In this document: positions 1 through 11,412 of the stretch, one piece after another | Position numbering within the stretch: the first letter of the stretch is position 1 | Layout: every line of letters starts with the position of its first letter | Source: Kryptolebias marmoratus | Taxonomy: Eukaryota; Chordata; Actinopteri; Cyprinodontiformes; Rivulidae | DNA: 64,000 nucleotides | Assembly (NCBI RefSeq): GCF_001649575.2 | Contig: NC_051433.1 | Location: 11,434,233-11,498,232, forward strand | Direction: 5' to 3' | Program-made: the position numbers and the translations under genes | Notes under the pieces: generated by a model | Database searches by the model: none | Told to the model about the DNA's origin: nothing | What the model saw: the letters and a program-made list of their open reading frames with translations, nothing else

Positions 1-182
1 ATCACCTTACATATACACCTTACATATCACCTTACATATCACCTTACATATACACCTTACATATCACCTTACATATCACCTTACATATCACCTTACATAT
101 CACCTTACATATCACCTAACATATACATAGCATTCTACATATCACCTTACATATCACCTAACATATACATAGCATGCTACAT
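1..182. repeat. Satellite array of a 12/13-bp unit
   Basis: Tandem copies of ATCACCTTACAT, with a 13-bp variant ATACACCTTACAT, fill the left edge. From about 111 a higher-order unit of 42 bp appears (starts at 111 and 153), in which the unit continues into ACATATACATAGCAT. The array begins outside the window, so its full length is unknown. No coding potential. Confidence 0.9.
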
Positions 183-301
183 ACACGCCTTACATAGACA
201 CATAAACATATTTTTGGCACTAATGGAACCCCATAAGCATGCTACATACACGGCTTACATAGACACATAAACATATTTTTGGCACTAATGGAACCCCATA
301 A
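172..301. repeat. Two tandem copies of a 65-bp unit
   Basis: The segment starting GCATGCTACATACACG at 172 is repeated from 237, giving a 65-bp period. The copies differ at one visible base (CGCCTT against CGGCTT). It follows directly from the 12-bp satellite and shares its CTACATA words, so it is probably an expanded derivative. Confidence 0.9.
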
Positions 302-2099
302 CAGTGGGGAGAAATCTGAATAAGGTCGGGTCATTCGACATAATAAGTTTCTATTATTCAAGAGCCTCGTTAAGTTTTATCTTCTGATAAATGACAGAAA
401 ACATGAAAATCTGCTCAGGCTTTTCAGCGAAACCAGTTTTTTGTTCCGTCATAGTTTTTATCTTATGACAAAGCAAAACTCTGTCTTCAAGATAGTATTT
501 CTCAGAAGAACATGTGTTAGAATCACTAACACGGACGTCATGTTTCACTTTAGAACTCTGAATTGGAGTGAATTAGTATAACAGAACTACTAAGAAACAC
601 ATGAATTCTTTCTAAACGTTTGTCCGACTTTATGAGTGAGTAAAAAAACAAACAAAAAACATAGAAATATAAAAAGATACAGTGTCCTTCGACACAACCA
701 ATATAAAGTTCAGGGGAAAAAAATTCTTACTAGTTTTGTAATGATAAACAGAAACAATGAATGAGTGTTTATTTTAATCATCATGGTGACTCATCACACC
801 AATACCCAAATATAAAAAAAAAATGTTCCCCACCTTTCTACAAAACTGTTAGTTGCCATACGATCATATTTAAAAGGTTTTACAACAAAGTTTTTGTCTC
901 TGTTCTTAGTACGTTTTCATAAAACTTGAATAAAAACGAGTTAAACCCAAGCAGAGGCGTCAACATCCGCTTCGAAGAGGCCAACTTTGTAGCTGTATCT
1001 TGCAGCTTGATCACAAACGTGTGGTTTTTTTTTCCATGTGCACTCCATATGCAAAAACTCTGTCATGTTCTTACTGGCAAGAAGACATCAGAAACATGCT
1101 GAGTTTCCGATTGCCTTCTTTCCTAAAAGATGAGAGAAAAAAAGTCCTGATAAAGGGTAAAGAACCTGCCAAAAATACTTCTTTAGCTGAAGATAACATT
1201 TTGTTTTCTAAAAATACCCATTATTATGGCACAAACTGCTAAAAAAGCAGCTGGAAATCCCTTTTTTTGTTTTTATGTTGCTATGGTACGGTGTAAATCA
1301 AATTAGCAAGCATATTTTATAAATTACCGAATATATTATGGATGAGCTGACTAAACTTCTGAATTATGAATCCTTTACAATTTAGTAAAGGATTCATAAT
1401 TTAGTAACAAGTGTGGAGGAGAATGGAGCGTTTTTCTTTGGTTTAAAAGTAAAACAAAGTGGCCTCAGATTGTCAAGTACAACAAAAAGGCACAAGGAAC
1501 TCAGCCTGAGAAGAGCTACTGTAGATTTACATGTCAGGAATGTTTCAAGGAGACATTTAAAAACAACTATTTCACAATTATCCGCTTAGAGTAAAGGCTG
1601 AGCATTTCTAGACGGAATGGATATTGCCCTGTGCCTTTCATGACAGAGCTTTACTTCAAGATGGCCGCCACAGCCACATCTTAACGCTCGGAGTCTGACT
1701 CTCAGCTACAACCACATAAACGTTGCATCATTATCTGCAACTGGGAATTAATTCTTCTTCTTTACCTTTGTTTCACCAGGAAAAAACCCTGGCAAAGACT
1801 GGCAGCAGCACACAGAGGTTACAAAACATTCACTACAGAAACAAACAAAGTTAACACCGCTTAGATAAAGTCATTAAAAAATTCCTCGGTTAAAACATTG
1901 ACAAACAGATGAGTCCTTCTCAAAGTCAGTAAGAACACCCTTGAAAACATTTAGTGACAACAGCTCTTTTAGGTTCACGTATTTCTGCAACTGGTACCAA
2001 GCAGACGGGGCAGAAAACTGAAAAGATTTCTTTCCAAGTTCAGTTCGGACTTAAGGCACCAAAAGTAAAAATAAGTTCTCACAGCGAAGAGAGTATCCA
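302..2099. other. AT-rich intergenic DNA, no gene seen
   Basis: Open frames here (354-548, 1000-1242) are short, have no recognisable domain and no splice context. A perfect 17-bp hairpin lies at 1362-1401. Nothing else is supported. Confidence 0.6.
1362..1401. repeat. Perfect 17-bp inverted repeat (hairpin)
   Basis: AATTATGAATCCTTTAC at 1362-1378 is the exact reverse complement of 1385-1401, separated by a 6-base loop AATTTA. It may be the remnant of a palindromic element or a cruciform-forming site. No transcript evidence. Confidence 0.85.
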
Positions 2100-2109
2100 C
2101 CGGTGGACT

Positions 2110-2350
2110 TTCTCTTTATAAAGGCCAACAAATATGATGGCGGAGTCTACGAGTGGCCAAGGATGTCCATCCAGGATGTGTAAAACCTTTCTAAACCGGT
2201 TATAAATCTTAAAACTCCACGATGAACGGTGTCCAGCGAATAAAGACATTTAAAAGAAGCGTGCATGTCTAAAATATCACCATAGTCCAGTACAGACATA
2301 AAAGTAGCATCAACCAGTCGCTTTCTAGCCTGATCAGATAAACATGACAT
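2110..2350 (-). mobile_element. LINE reverse transcriptase C-terminal remnant
   Basis: The minus-strand frame 2147-2350 has a typical non-LTR retrotransposon stretch just past the RT core (LVDATFMSVLDYGDIL followed by LDTVHRGVLRFITG). In intact elements this reads roughly as a VLDYGD...LD.VYH.ALRFITG pattern. The frame closes soon after and no other intact RT motif is near, so this is a dead fragment. Confidence 0.65.
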
Positions 2351-2479
2351 GACAATAATTAACCATTTTTGCTAAATTAGCCACAGAAGTCATTTTGAAA
2401 ACAAAATAAGCCATCTTGTTTTAGGCAAAGGGGATTCACATTAGATGGTGATCTGAATATGTTTGTGAATGACGGTCAA

Positions 2480-2990
2480 CCCCTGCCTCTCCAAATTTTA
2501 GCTCAATGTCTGTAAAAGTAACTGAGTTAAAGCCGTTATTAGTGGCTAATGTAGATTAGCTGTGGCATCCATCTTAAACTGGGTAGACTCCAGATTTGAA
2601 TCAGTTGTAGACGTACATCTAGTGACGACTTCCTGAGAGTTTCATTAAAATCGGTCCAGCGGTTCATGAGACAAACAAGGTTGACAAACCGGTCAGGGTA
2701 TATGTCAGGGATGACTCTCCAGTGGTTTATGAGATATTTTGCTAACAAATAGACAGAGCTGACTGCATTACTTAATGGCAAACAGATCTCATATAATCAG
2801 TTATCACCTACATTATATGTCGGGGACGAGTCTCAGCTACTACCACACCAAATTTACCTTAATGTTTTTTAGGTTTTAGCCATTTTTGGGTTGGGTTGCT
2901 TAGCTGTGGCAGCCATCTTGAAATGACTTTAAAAGTTAATCACTTGTAGATCCACTGGTTCATGAGATATTTTGCTAATGGCACAGACAA
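2480..2990. repeat. Unclassified interspersed repeat, two degenerate units
   Basis: Two diverged units carry the phrases TTTTAGCTCAATGTCTGTAA, AATCAGTTGTAGACGTACAT and GTTCATGAGATATTTTGCTA. Related units recur at 7762-8262, 10465-10870 and about 17590-17730. No open frame runs through it, so it is non-autonomous or decayed. Class not known to me. Confidence 0.7.
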
Positions 2991-3589
2991 AAAATCCCCA
3001 CATATTTTCACAGACCGGAGCGCAGGATTTTACTGCTCTGCCTTCGTCAGCAGGAAATAACAAATTGAGGAAGTTACTTTGAGATTGTGGCCACATTTGC
3101 AAAAAAAGAGTTGGAGAACTGTCCAATCTGGCACTTCCATTTTATACAGAACTGATTTCAATGGTCAAGAATAACCCAGGAAGCCCCAGAATGCTGTCCC
3201 ACCCAACCAAACATGTCTGAGTGAATCTGAAGCTGACCAAAAAAGAAAGAAAGGGCATTCTGGGTGAAAAAGTGTCACAGCTGGAGTAGAATAAGACTAT
3301 TACAAACAACATGTTCCTTCTGGGAGTCTCCTTGAGGCTATGAATTCCACATTTTACATTTTCAGTAAATTCTATTCCACAAGAAGAAGTAATCTGCAGA
3401 CGTAGAGTTGTCTTTGTTCATCAAACAAAAGAACAAAAACTCAGCAATTTATTTTAATCTCCACCAGTTCTGCAACTGAGAGCTGCTTGTTATTCAATAA
3501 GAATATTTCCTGAATCCAAAAGACAGAGTTGTAGCACTAAAATAAGATAAACCTTCCTTCCTTATGCAGTTAACTTTTACTAACTGGTA

Positions 3590-3750
3590 TTTTAGAACAC
3601 ACTGTGTATGAATGTACTGTGTTATAGTTGGATTGAATTGACTTTAACTGAGTTTGGCTCTGCCTTGAATGGATTTATTTTCACCGAACAGCGGCCTGAG
3701 ATGACTTTTGTAGTAAATTGGTGCTATTCAAATAAAATGAATTGAATCAT
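3590..3750 (+). mobile_element. LINE-like 3' tail
   Basis: Ends with AAATTGGTGCTATTCAAATA followed by AAATGAATTGAA. It closely resembles the common fish LINE/SINE tail that reads roughly GGCGCTATATAAATAAA and then ATTGAATTGA. Only the 3' end is present. Confidence 0.65.
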
Positions 3751-3990
3751 TTCGTTGTTATGCAGACGATATACAAATTCATATACCTTTGAATTCAGGT
3801 AATCATCATCTGCTATGCCAACCCTAAACTATATGAAAGAGATGAAGTGCTGGATGGCAGCACGCTTCAATCCAGTCTTTCTGACAACGATACAAAGGCA
3901 GTTATTACAGCGTTAATCACCACCAGGTTAGACTTTTGTAAGTCTGTATTCTGGCGTCAGTCGGTCGCTGAAAAATACAGATATAAACTA
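3745..3990 (+). mobile_element. Fossil LINE reverse transcriptase with YADD box
   Basis: Codons 3759-3770 read Y-A-D-D, the catalytic box of reverse transcriptases, followed by IQIHIPL. About 85 bp later, in a different frame (from 3847), comes a stretch LSDNDTKAVITALITTRLDF typical of L2/Rex1-type RT downstream sequence. The frame change and stop codons show it is inactive. Confidence 0.7.
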
Positions 3991-4537
3991 CTCTTAAATA
4001 AAGAACAGAATACAGAAAAGTGCCAGCATCACCTCCGTGTTTCCGTCTCTCCACTGACTTTCTGTTAAAAAATTATGTTAAACTTCTTTTTGTTTCTTTT
4101 AAAAAACTTTGCAGAACACAGAACCTGAATACTTATCTGAGCTTATCTGCTGATGTTCCACTTTCTGGGCTGGGCAGTAGTTTGAAGCACACGTTAAGAC
4201 ACATTTATTTTAATTGGCTTTCAAGTGCAGGTAATAGATTAGCTTAGAAGTTTTTCTTTTCTCTTTTTTTTTTCTCATCTTGTTTTTGGCTCAGTGGTTC
4301 TACATTTTTGGCTGTTTTTGATTTAGTTTCAATTGTTTCAGAGCTCTTTGGTCAAATTGAGTTGTTTTAAATGTGCTTTATTAAAAAAAAAAAAAAAAAA
4401 AAAAGCTGAACTGAATTGAAACCTTTTTTTTTTTTCAGCATAAATGGGCTTGGGAAATATACTTCCCCTGCTGAGAGTTTCTGTGACACACTTTCTACCC
4501 TCAAAGCATCCTGTCAGCCAGCCAAGGAGGATTGAGA

Positions 4538-7500
4538 ATGGTTCTGTGCAATCTGCTTGTCTTACTTTTGACTTTTAATGAACTTGTTATTGACTTGGAT
4601 GCCTTGACTTGCCCTAAAGGTAAAATCTTTACCAAGGAGGTTATGTTTTCGGTCATGTTCGTTGGTTTGTCTGTTCCTGCTTTTGTCTGTTAGCAAGATT
4701 ACTTAAAACTAATGAACAGATTTTGACAAGTGACGCAATTTTTTATTGACCCTATGGCCTTGGTGGAGGTTTCTGAGTTCTTCTAGTTTTTGGTACCACT
4801 TTCCCTTTTTTGTTCTGCTCTGTAAGATGCTGTGGAGTCTATTATTTGTTTTATTATTTAATGTGCTTCGGAATTAAAACACGCTGTTTCTTCTGATTCT
4901 GTTACCAAACACATAAAGGTCAAAGAGTACGAGATGTTCCTGGCTGGAAGTCTTGTGAAACCTGCCCTGATGGCTCTTATTGGCCAACAGAGAATACATC
5001 TCAAAAGTGCAAAGGATGCACCCAGTGCTTGGAAGGTAAGACTTAAAACTTTGCTGATCTACAGACAACACTGTACTAGAAAGAACTGCTTGTAGACAAG
5101 GTTTAGGTGTAGAATCAGATTAAAACGAGTCTCGTTACGAAAGGCGAGAGCTGAGACAAAATAAATGCACCATTAGGGTATTTCCAGCCTCACTTATTTT
5201 CTTCCCAGAAAAGAATCAGTTTAGTTTTGGCCTGTCAAAGAACTGAATATGCAGACAAATTTAGACAAACTGAGCATAGAAAGAGGACTTAAAACCTCAC
5301 CTAACGCTAAACTACTTTTAACAGTTTGCAAATGTAACGGCTGGCTGACTTGTGTGAACTTTAAAAGCAATTGTCTTTTTTTACGTTCAGGAAGTTATGC
5401 TAAAGTGCTGTGTTCTAAAGAGAGGGATGCAGAATGCCAGTGTCGTGAAGGATTTGTTCCCCGGTTTAAAAATTCTGCCATGTGCAAGTGTCAACCAGGG
5501 TTCGGACTTACGAATGGGGGTACGGCTCTCAGTCATTATGTATACGTCTAAATCTGTTGTTGCTTCCTTAATAAATAAAAAAATGTTCTTTTCCCTTGCC
5601 AGCTTGTTCAAAATGCAAGGAAGGATATTTTAGCACAAAAGACAACTCACCCTGTCAAAAATGGAACGAGTAGGATCATCGTTTTCCTTTGATTCGATAA
5701 TCTGCATTCACAGTATAAATCATTTCAGTGTGAGCTGCATGGACGGCTAAAAAACTTCAATCTTTTATTCCAGCTGTCCAGCGACAGGAGTGAAAAAGCC
5801 TGGAAATTCAACCTCCGATGCCATTTGCAACAAGGAGTCAAGCAGTATTCAGCAGAGAACTACACCCTCCACATCAATGAGAAAAACTGCTCCCACACAC
5901 ATCACAAGCCCTCGTCCACATGAGGGGAATCAGACACCGAAGCCTGATTCTCCCACCACCACCACAAGTCCTCCACCACAGAAAGTGCCTCCTGCCTCTC
6001 ATTCAAGCAACTACATAGGTAGAACCTGAGACATCGTGTCTTTGGGCAAAACCCTTGCTGCCTTTTCCTATAACCTCAGATTAAAGAGTATCATGAATCA
6101 GAGCCGACTTGTCTCTCTTTTTTTGTTTGTTTCAGGTCTGGTCCTGCTCTGTTTGGGAGTTGCTGGACTGCTTGTTTGGACTGCAATAACCTGCAAGATG
6201 CATGTTCCTCCTTGCTGCCAGAAGAAAACCATGCAAAGTAGGTTCTGGACTTTTACTGATAGTTTTGGGAAAAAAAGCAAAAAAGCTTCTTCATCTGAAC
6301 CTATTATTTTTTTTATTTTTAAAGGAAGGGTTCTGTGAAAATGTTATGAACAAATAATATCTTACCTGTTGCAGATAGCTCGTTGAACAAATGCCAGTTT
6401 ATTCTGAAAACATTTAATACACACACTCTTTTACACCACTGTCAATTTTTTTCATTACATGACTGACCCGACATGAATTTATAGATCTTTTCCAAGCTCA
6501 AATAGCACAAGTAGCAGTTAGCTGTAGCAGTTCAGGTGCAGCTTTCCTGCTCTTTCTGCTAGAATAGCAGATCTAAAAGTTTATAGCACTCACACAGAGC
6601 ACAGTTTGAGAAAGGTTTTGAGAATAGAGCTGTGTTAAGGCAGCAGCAGTAGATTTGGTTTTGGATAACTAGGTGTCAACTCAATAATCCTTTCGGGATT
6701 AAACTCTATTTCTCCAAACTGAGGTGGTTCAAAAGGCTATCAATAACAGGTAAGATGTTAACCGTTCATAAACGTTTCACAGAACCTCGCTCCAAACAGA
6801 ACTATTCCTTTAAAATCAAATAAGAGGACTGTTTCTGTGTTTTAGCGTTAGCCACAGCTGCTGCGTTTGTTTTAAGATTTAATGCTAAGCTACGTTGACC
6901 AAATGCCGGCATTAAACTTGGTATCCTTTTTTTCTGTACAGACATAAAAATGCTTTTGATTATTCAATTTTTTATATAAAATTCAAAGGGATGTTGGCCA
7001 GAATGTTGTTGTTTTAATTACCTTAAACCTTTTAAACATATTTTTTTTTACTGTTTGACTGAAATTTTTTTTTTATTAATGATAATGTGGGAAATAATCC
7101 TTTGTTCTATTGACCTTTACATATGTCGTAACATGTGAAAACATGTTAAATATACATGCGGCACATGTGAAACACATTGTATTTGCATGTTTCCCACCTG
7201 GAGTTGCAACAAAAACCTTTTTCACATTTGTAAAACCACACGTTTTATCCAATAAAAACGTGTTAAACTTATGTTTAAAACATGTGCCAAACGTGTTTTG
7301 CACATTGGAAACTTTAGTTTTAATTTTTTCAACATGTTCATGTAATCAAGTGTGAAAAACAATTTGGCTTCAAGTGTATTTTTAAAATAATGAACACATC
7401 TGCGCTTCATTCTTTTCCACCAATTTAGTAAGTTTCTCTAAAAAATGGGGCAAAAAAGGGTTGTAAAATCAAAATGACAGCGATAAAATGTGTCACTACT

Positions 7501-7634
7501 GCCTCTTGTTTTTTTTTATGCTTTCATTTATGTTTTAATTTGCGCTTGCAGCCAAGGACTCGTTGTGTCGGAGGCCCGTGGAGGAAAGCGGCGACAGCAG
7601 TGAGACGTCTGTCAAACTCAACCTGGAGCCCTGA
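4538..7634 (+). CDS. TNF receptor superfamily member, TNFRSF9 (CD137/4-1BB)-like
   Basis: Type I membrane receptor, 274 aa from seven exons: 4538-4619, 4919-5035, 5391-5519, 5603-5669, 5774-6018, 6136-6237, 7552-7634. All introns are GT-AG and phases match. Residues 1-22 form a signal peptide. Cysteine-rich TNFR repeats follow (CETCPDGSYW, then AECQCREGF, CKCQPGFGLTNGG, CSKCKEGYFS and PCQKWND...DAIC). A Thr/Pro/Ser-rich stalk and a membrane segment at about 215-235 come next. The short tail contains PVEE (256-259), a TRAF2-type (P/S/A/T)x(Q/E)E motif. The cysteine spacing fits CD137 best; that family recruits TRAFs and drives NF-kB costimulation in lymphocytes. CD40 or HVEM relatives are alternatives. 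A second TNF-receptor gene lies 7 kb downstream on the same strand. Seen: exons and motifs. Inferred: orthology. Confidence 0.85.
4629..4790. repeat. Interspersed repeat in intron 1 of the CD137-like gene
   Basis: Phrases such as AAGGAGGTTATGTTTTCGGT, GTTGGTTTGTCTGT and AATGAACAGATTTTGAC resemble a widespread fish repeat that I recognise but cannot classify. It lies wholly in the 299-bp intron between exons 1 and 2. Confidence 0.5.
6322..6790. mobile_element. Foldback MITE, family member A
   Basis: The left end (AATATCTTACCTGTTGCAGA, then CTCGTTGAAC) is an imperfect reverse complement of the right end (GTTCAAAAGGCTATC, then AACAGGTAAGATGTTAACC). Both outer ends carry a GGTTCTGTGAAA phrase. 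It occupies intron 6 of the CD137-like gene. Related copies are at 46376-46915, 56335-56465, 58790-59060 and 23930-24130. Confidence 0.7.
7110..7350. repeat. ACATGT-rich palindromic repeat
   Basis: Many copies of ACATGT, ACATGTGAAA and ACGTGTT words on both strands within about 240 bp of intron 6. This gives open frames on both strands that are artefacts of the repetition. Probably a degenerate palindromic satellite or MITE. Confidence 0.5.
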
Positions 7635-7761
7635 GGTGAAACGTTCCCTGACACCATTTCCTCACTTAAAGCTGTGAACGTCCAGACCAGACAAACACCA
7701 TCTAATTAGTTTAAAACCAATCACTCAACACTTCCTTACATTGTGAGCTGTGTGTTAGACG

Positions 7762-8262
7762 TACATATTTCTGTGTTGTAACCTAATCAGTTGTTGATGT
7801 ACAGCCATTAATTGCTTTCTGAAAGTTTCAGTATAATCCATCCAGTGGCTCATAAGATTTTTTGCAAACAGATAAACCGGGTAGGCTCTAAACGTTAATG
7901 CTAAAGTTTTAAACAAATGAGTAGCACTTGGACTGTATGTTGTGAACGAATCTTAGCTAAAACCACACCACATCTTAGTGCATTTTGTGTAAAACTGACT
8001 GAGTTATTGCCATTTTTGTGTTTTCAAAAGTCAGTTGCCTGTGGGGGCCATCTTGAATTGAGGCAACTCCAAATTTTAATCATTTTCAGAGGTACAGCCG
8101 ATGATTATTTCCTAAAAGTTTCATTAATATCTGTCAAGTTGCTCATGAAATATTTTGTTAACAGTTTGGCAGAGTCGGCTCTAAATAATTAATGGCAAAA
8201 TTTCAAACAGAGGTCTGTTTAATCAAAATATGTGTCAGGGATCAGTAAACTGAAAGAGTTGT
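7762..8262. repeat. Two adjacent units of the unclassified repeat family
   Basis: Unit ends carry GCTCATAAGATTTTTTGCAA (7848 on) and GCTCATGAAATATTTTGTTA (8141 on), the second followed by AATTAATGGCAAAATTTC. Bases 7762-7853 and 8141-8262 recur without visible change as one continuous block at 10522-10729. Confidence 0.85.
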
Positions 8263-9996
8263 GTTAGACGTGCATCAGAAAAGAATCTGTATTGTAGCAG
8301 GTGTGTTTTTAAACTGAATTATGGTCCATATTTGACCTTTGTTTGCTCTGTTGTAATACAATTTAGGATGTTTAAAGAACCGACTCTCTTCCTTTACCTC
8401 ACTTTTTAAAACTGAAACACCACTCAAGTATTGACATTTATTGTCTTATTTTATCTGTGTTTGAAGCAGATTTCTGTGTGGTCAGTGCAGTATTTTCAAA
8501 TGTGAATATGCAGACATTTGTGTAATGGCATAAAGCCAACCCTGTTAAAATGTCCATATTCACATTTTCCTGCTGGTTTTGTAAACCTTATAACATTATA
8601 TATAATGTAACCTGGTGGAAAAGGGCAACAGGACAAGTCTGAGAAATCTACAGTATGAACAGTATGTTACTAAAGTTTGAACCAACATTCGTTTCAGCTG
8701 CTGAAAAACATTTTACCTTGTTTTTTGTTTTCGTGACGCCTTCAGGTCTCTATTTCTGTTTCGTTTGCTCAGTCTGTTCCACCAGTGGCAGCTCTGTTCA
8801 GCAGACGAGATAAAAAAAAAACATGTTTTTTTACGGTTTGTGGGGTTGGGGGAAATACCAATTTGAAACAAATTGTTTTCCCACTGAGAAATGCCTCCTC
8901 TGTTTGTTTTTTTTTTTTCTTGTTCTAGCCTTTGGAAACAGTGATGCCATAAATGTGAGCACTTTCCTGTTGTTTTTACCTCACTGGAGAGATTTCTCAG
9001 ATTAGGACAGTCAGGGGTGTTTGGAAGCTGAGCGCCATTATTTTCTCTCTTACGTTTCCATAAAGAAACCAGATAAGCACAAGAAAACGTTTAGAGCATC
9101 TGACTAACTCTGACTAAAAAAGATGCACTTACATAAAAATGTGAATTCTGTTTTAAGTAGGTCCTACATATTCAAAGTAAAATATATATATAAATTCCAG
9201 GATATCTGTATTTATTATCCCAATCATTTTGATGTAACGTTTTAATGCTTTTTAGGGTTCAAGTAAATGATCATGTTGGCCGACACATTGTTGCGGCAAA
9301 CATTTACCTCTCTTGGTTATGAGTTAGAAGTCTGAACACGTGCTGCAGTTGGTGTAAATAGAGGAAACAGTCCCTGCAGAAACGATAAATGTCACCGATC
9401 CAGGAAGTTAGTGAAAAGTTTCAAAGAAATTCAGCCTACCTTGCATGCAGCGAACGTGAAGAGTTCAGAGGAAACAGCTCAGCCGTGCAGTGACTTACCA
9501 GCACTGGAGGATAAATGTCCCACAATGAGTCCACAGACTTCTTCCTATATGTCTGTGGCTCTTCTTTTTTTTCATATTTTATGTATTTAAGAGTAGTTTA
9601 TATCTGTATTATGCAACCGTGTGTCTGTAGTTATTAAAAATATATATGTTTTTCTTTGTCAAACACACTTGAAGGAACCAGAAAGTATTTGTAAAATCAT
9701 ATCAAAGTGTTATAGTCATATATAACCTGTGTTATTGTTTTTCTTGGTGTTTTGATGTTTTTATATTTGAAAAGGTTTGTTGTTGTTCTGGACATTTCAG
9801 AGTTTGTTGATGTTTTATGTGATTTTAATCCTATGTTCAGCATTGTTTCATACGACAAATTTTGAAAATGTAAACTTTAACGGTTTGGACAAATGGATTT
9901 GCCATTTGTCGCAATAATATGTTCTTTGTATAATCATTTTCTTCCTAGTTGCAAACTGCATGTGCTGATTGCTGTTTTTGTAAATAATTTTTTAAA

Positions 9997-10002
9997 AATA
10001 AA
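9997..10002 (+). terminator. Candidate poly(A) signal for the CD137-like gene
   Basis: Canonical AATAAA within an A-rich stretch, 2.4 kb after the stop codon. No nearer canonical hexamer was noticed on a quick reading, but this is not exhaustive. Confidence 0.3.
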
Positions 10003-10464
10003 ATAATTAGTTGACCATATAGGATCTTTTGAGGAGTTTTATACAGATCAAAATTGGATATCACTGACATAACCTAAAGACTGAAAGTTCAGTTCAGTGA
10101 ACTCAGGGCTGGGTTATCTGACTATTATTTCTAGTTTCCAATCTGAAGATATATTTTCAACTTTCATAGCGTGCAGTCAAATGGAGACTTGCACAGATTT
10201 AAAGCATCTATTTATATTTCTCAAGTCTTTTTTTTCCACACTGGTAGAGTTATTTAAAAAACTTGTAAAACACTAAAACGTATTAGATTTGCCTTTGTGG
10301 CGGTGAAACCAACACGCATTAAAGACCTAGCATTGCTTGAAGGAATGCATATCACTCGCCACCTTTTAAACTAATATCATCTTATATGGAGAAATGACTA
10401 AATTGTAGATGTTTTGGTCAAACTTTGAAAATAATGTTTTGGAGTTTGTGTTATGATGGGTTCT

Positions 10465-10870
10465 CAGCTACCACCACATCAAATCTTAGCGCAGTATCTG
10501 TAAAACTGGCAGGGTTTAAGCTACATATTTCTGTGTTGTAACCTAATCAGTTGTTGATGTACAGCCATTAATTGCTTTCTGAAAGTTTCAGTATAATCCA
10601 TCCAGTGGCTCATGAAATATTTTGTTAACAGTTTGGCAGAGTCGGCTCTAAATAATTAATGGCAAAATTTCAAACAGAGGTCTGTTTAATCAAAATATGT
10701 GTCAGGGATCAGTAAACTGAAAGAGTTGTAGCCATTTTTGTGCTTTTTAAGGTTAGTTGTCAGTCTTGGCTCAAGTTGACTCCAAACATTAATCAGTTAT
10801 ATGTTTTTACTTTCTGCAAGTGTCATTAATATTTGTCTTGTGGTTCAGGAGATATTTTGGTAACAAGCAT
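10465..10870. repeat. Unclassified repeat family, chimeric copy
   Basis: Bases 10522-10729 join, without a gap, sequence identical to 7762-7853 and to 8141-8262. The junction is at the shared GCTCAT. Flanks (CTCAGCTACCACCACATCAA upstream) match other family units. Confidence 0.85.
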
Positions 10871-11388
10871 AGACACTTAGACTCACACCCACACCCACAT
10901 GCACACCCACCCGCACACGCACATCCACCTACAGAGAACATCAGTGTGACTTCATGCATTCTGCAGTCTAGACACTTCTCACTTGTCATCAAATGACATT
11001 TTAACTTTTGCCTTTGCATTGACAGTGACTGTTTCTGTCCTTTTAACCCACTCTAACCTCAGAAACATGGGTGGCACATGTGGGAGCTTCAGTTTCAGCG
11101 TTTCGCTCTTGTGGCTTTTTCAATGACGAATTATACTGGCTACCGTGGAGGGCTACGTAAATGCAAGTCAGGGTGTTAACGTCACATCCTGCCGGAGGTT
11201 TCAGTGATGCAACCACGTATGTAGTTGTGCTTGTGAGTGTGAGAAATCGACGGAGAAGTTCATGTGTTTGGTGTCCTTGGTGGTGTAGCTGCACGTTGTG
11301 GGTATAAGCACAAAACTTTCTGGGTGACATTACTGAAATATCAACGTGACACATGACTCAGTGTTGCTATGTTGTTGCTGAAAAGGGC

Positions 11389-11412
11389 TATATAAATAAA
11401 TATGACTTGACT
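11389..11412 (+). mobile_element. LINE/SINE 3' tail
   Basis: GCTATATAAATAAATATGAC then TTGACTT is a typical fish LINE/SINE terminal tail. The body upstream (about 11040-11388) has no recognisable protein. Confidence 0.5.

Noticed and set aside
1..301. Regular short repeats resembling a CRISPR array
   Set aside because: Units are directly tandem with no unique spacers, and the genome is a vertebrate one.
10807..11019. Cys/Gly-rich minus-strand frame resembling a small secreted protein
   Set aside because: The CACGCG-type residue pattern comes from a CA/CCCACA simple repeat at about 10872-10930.
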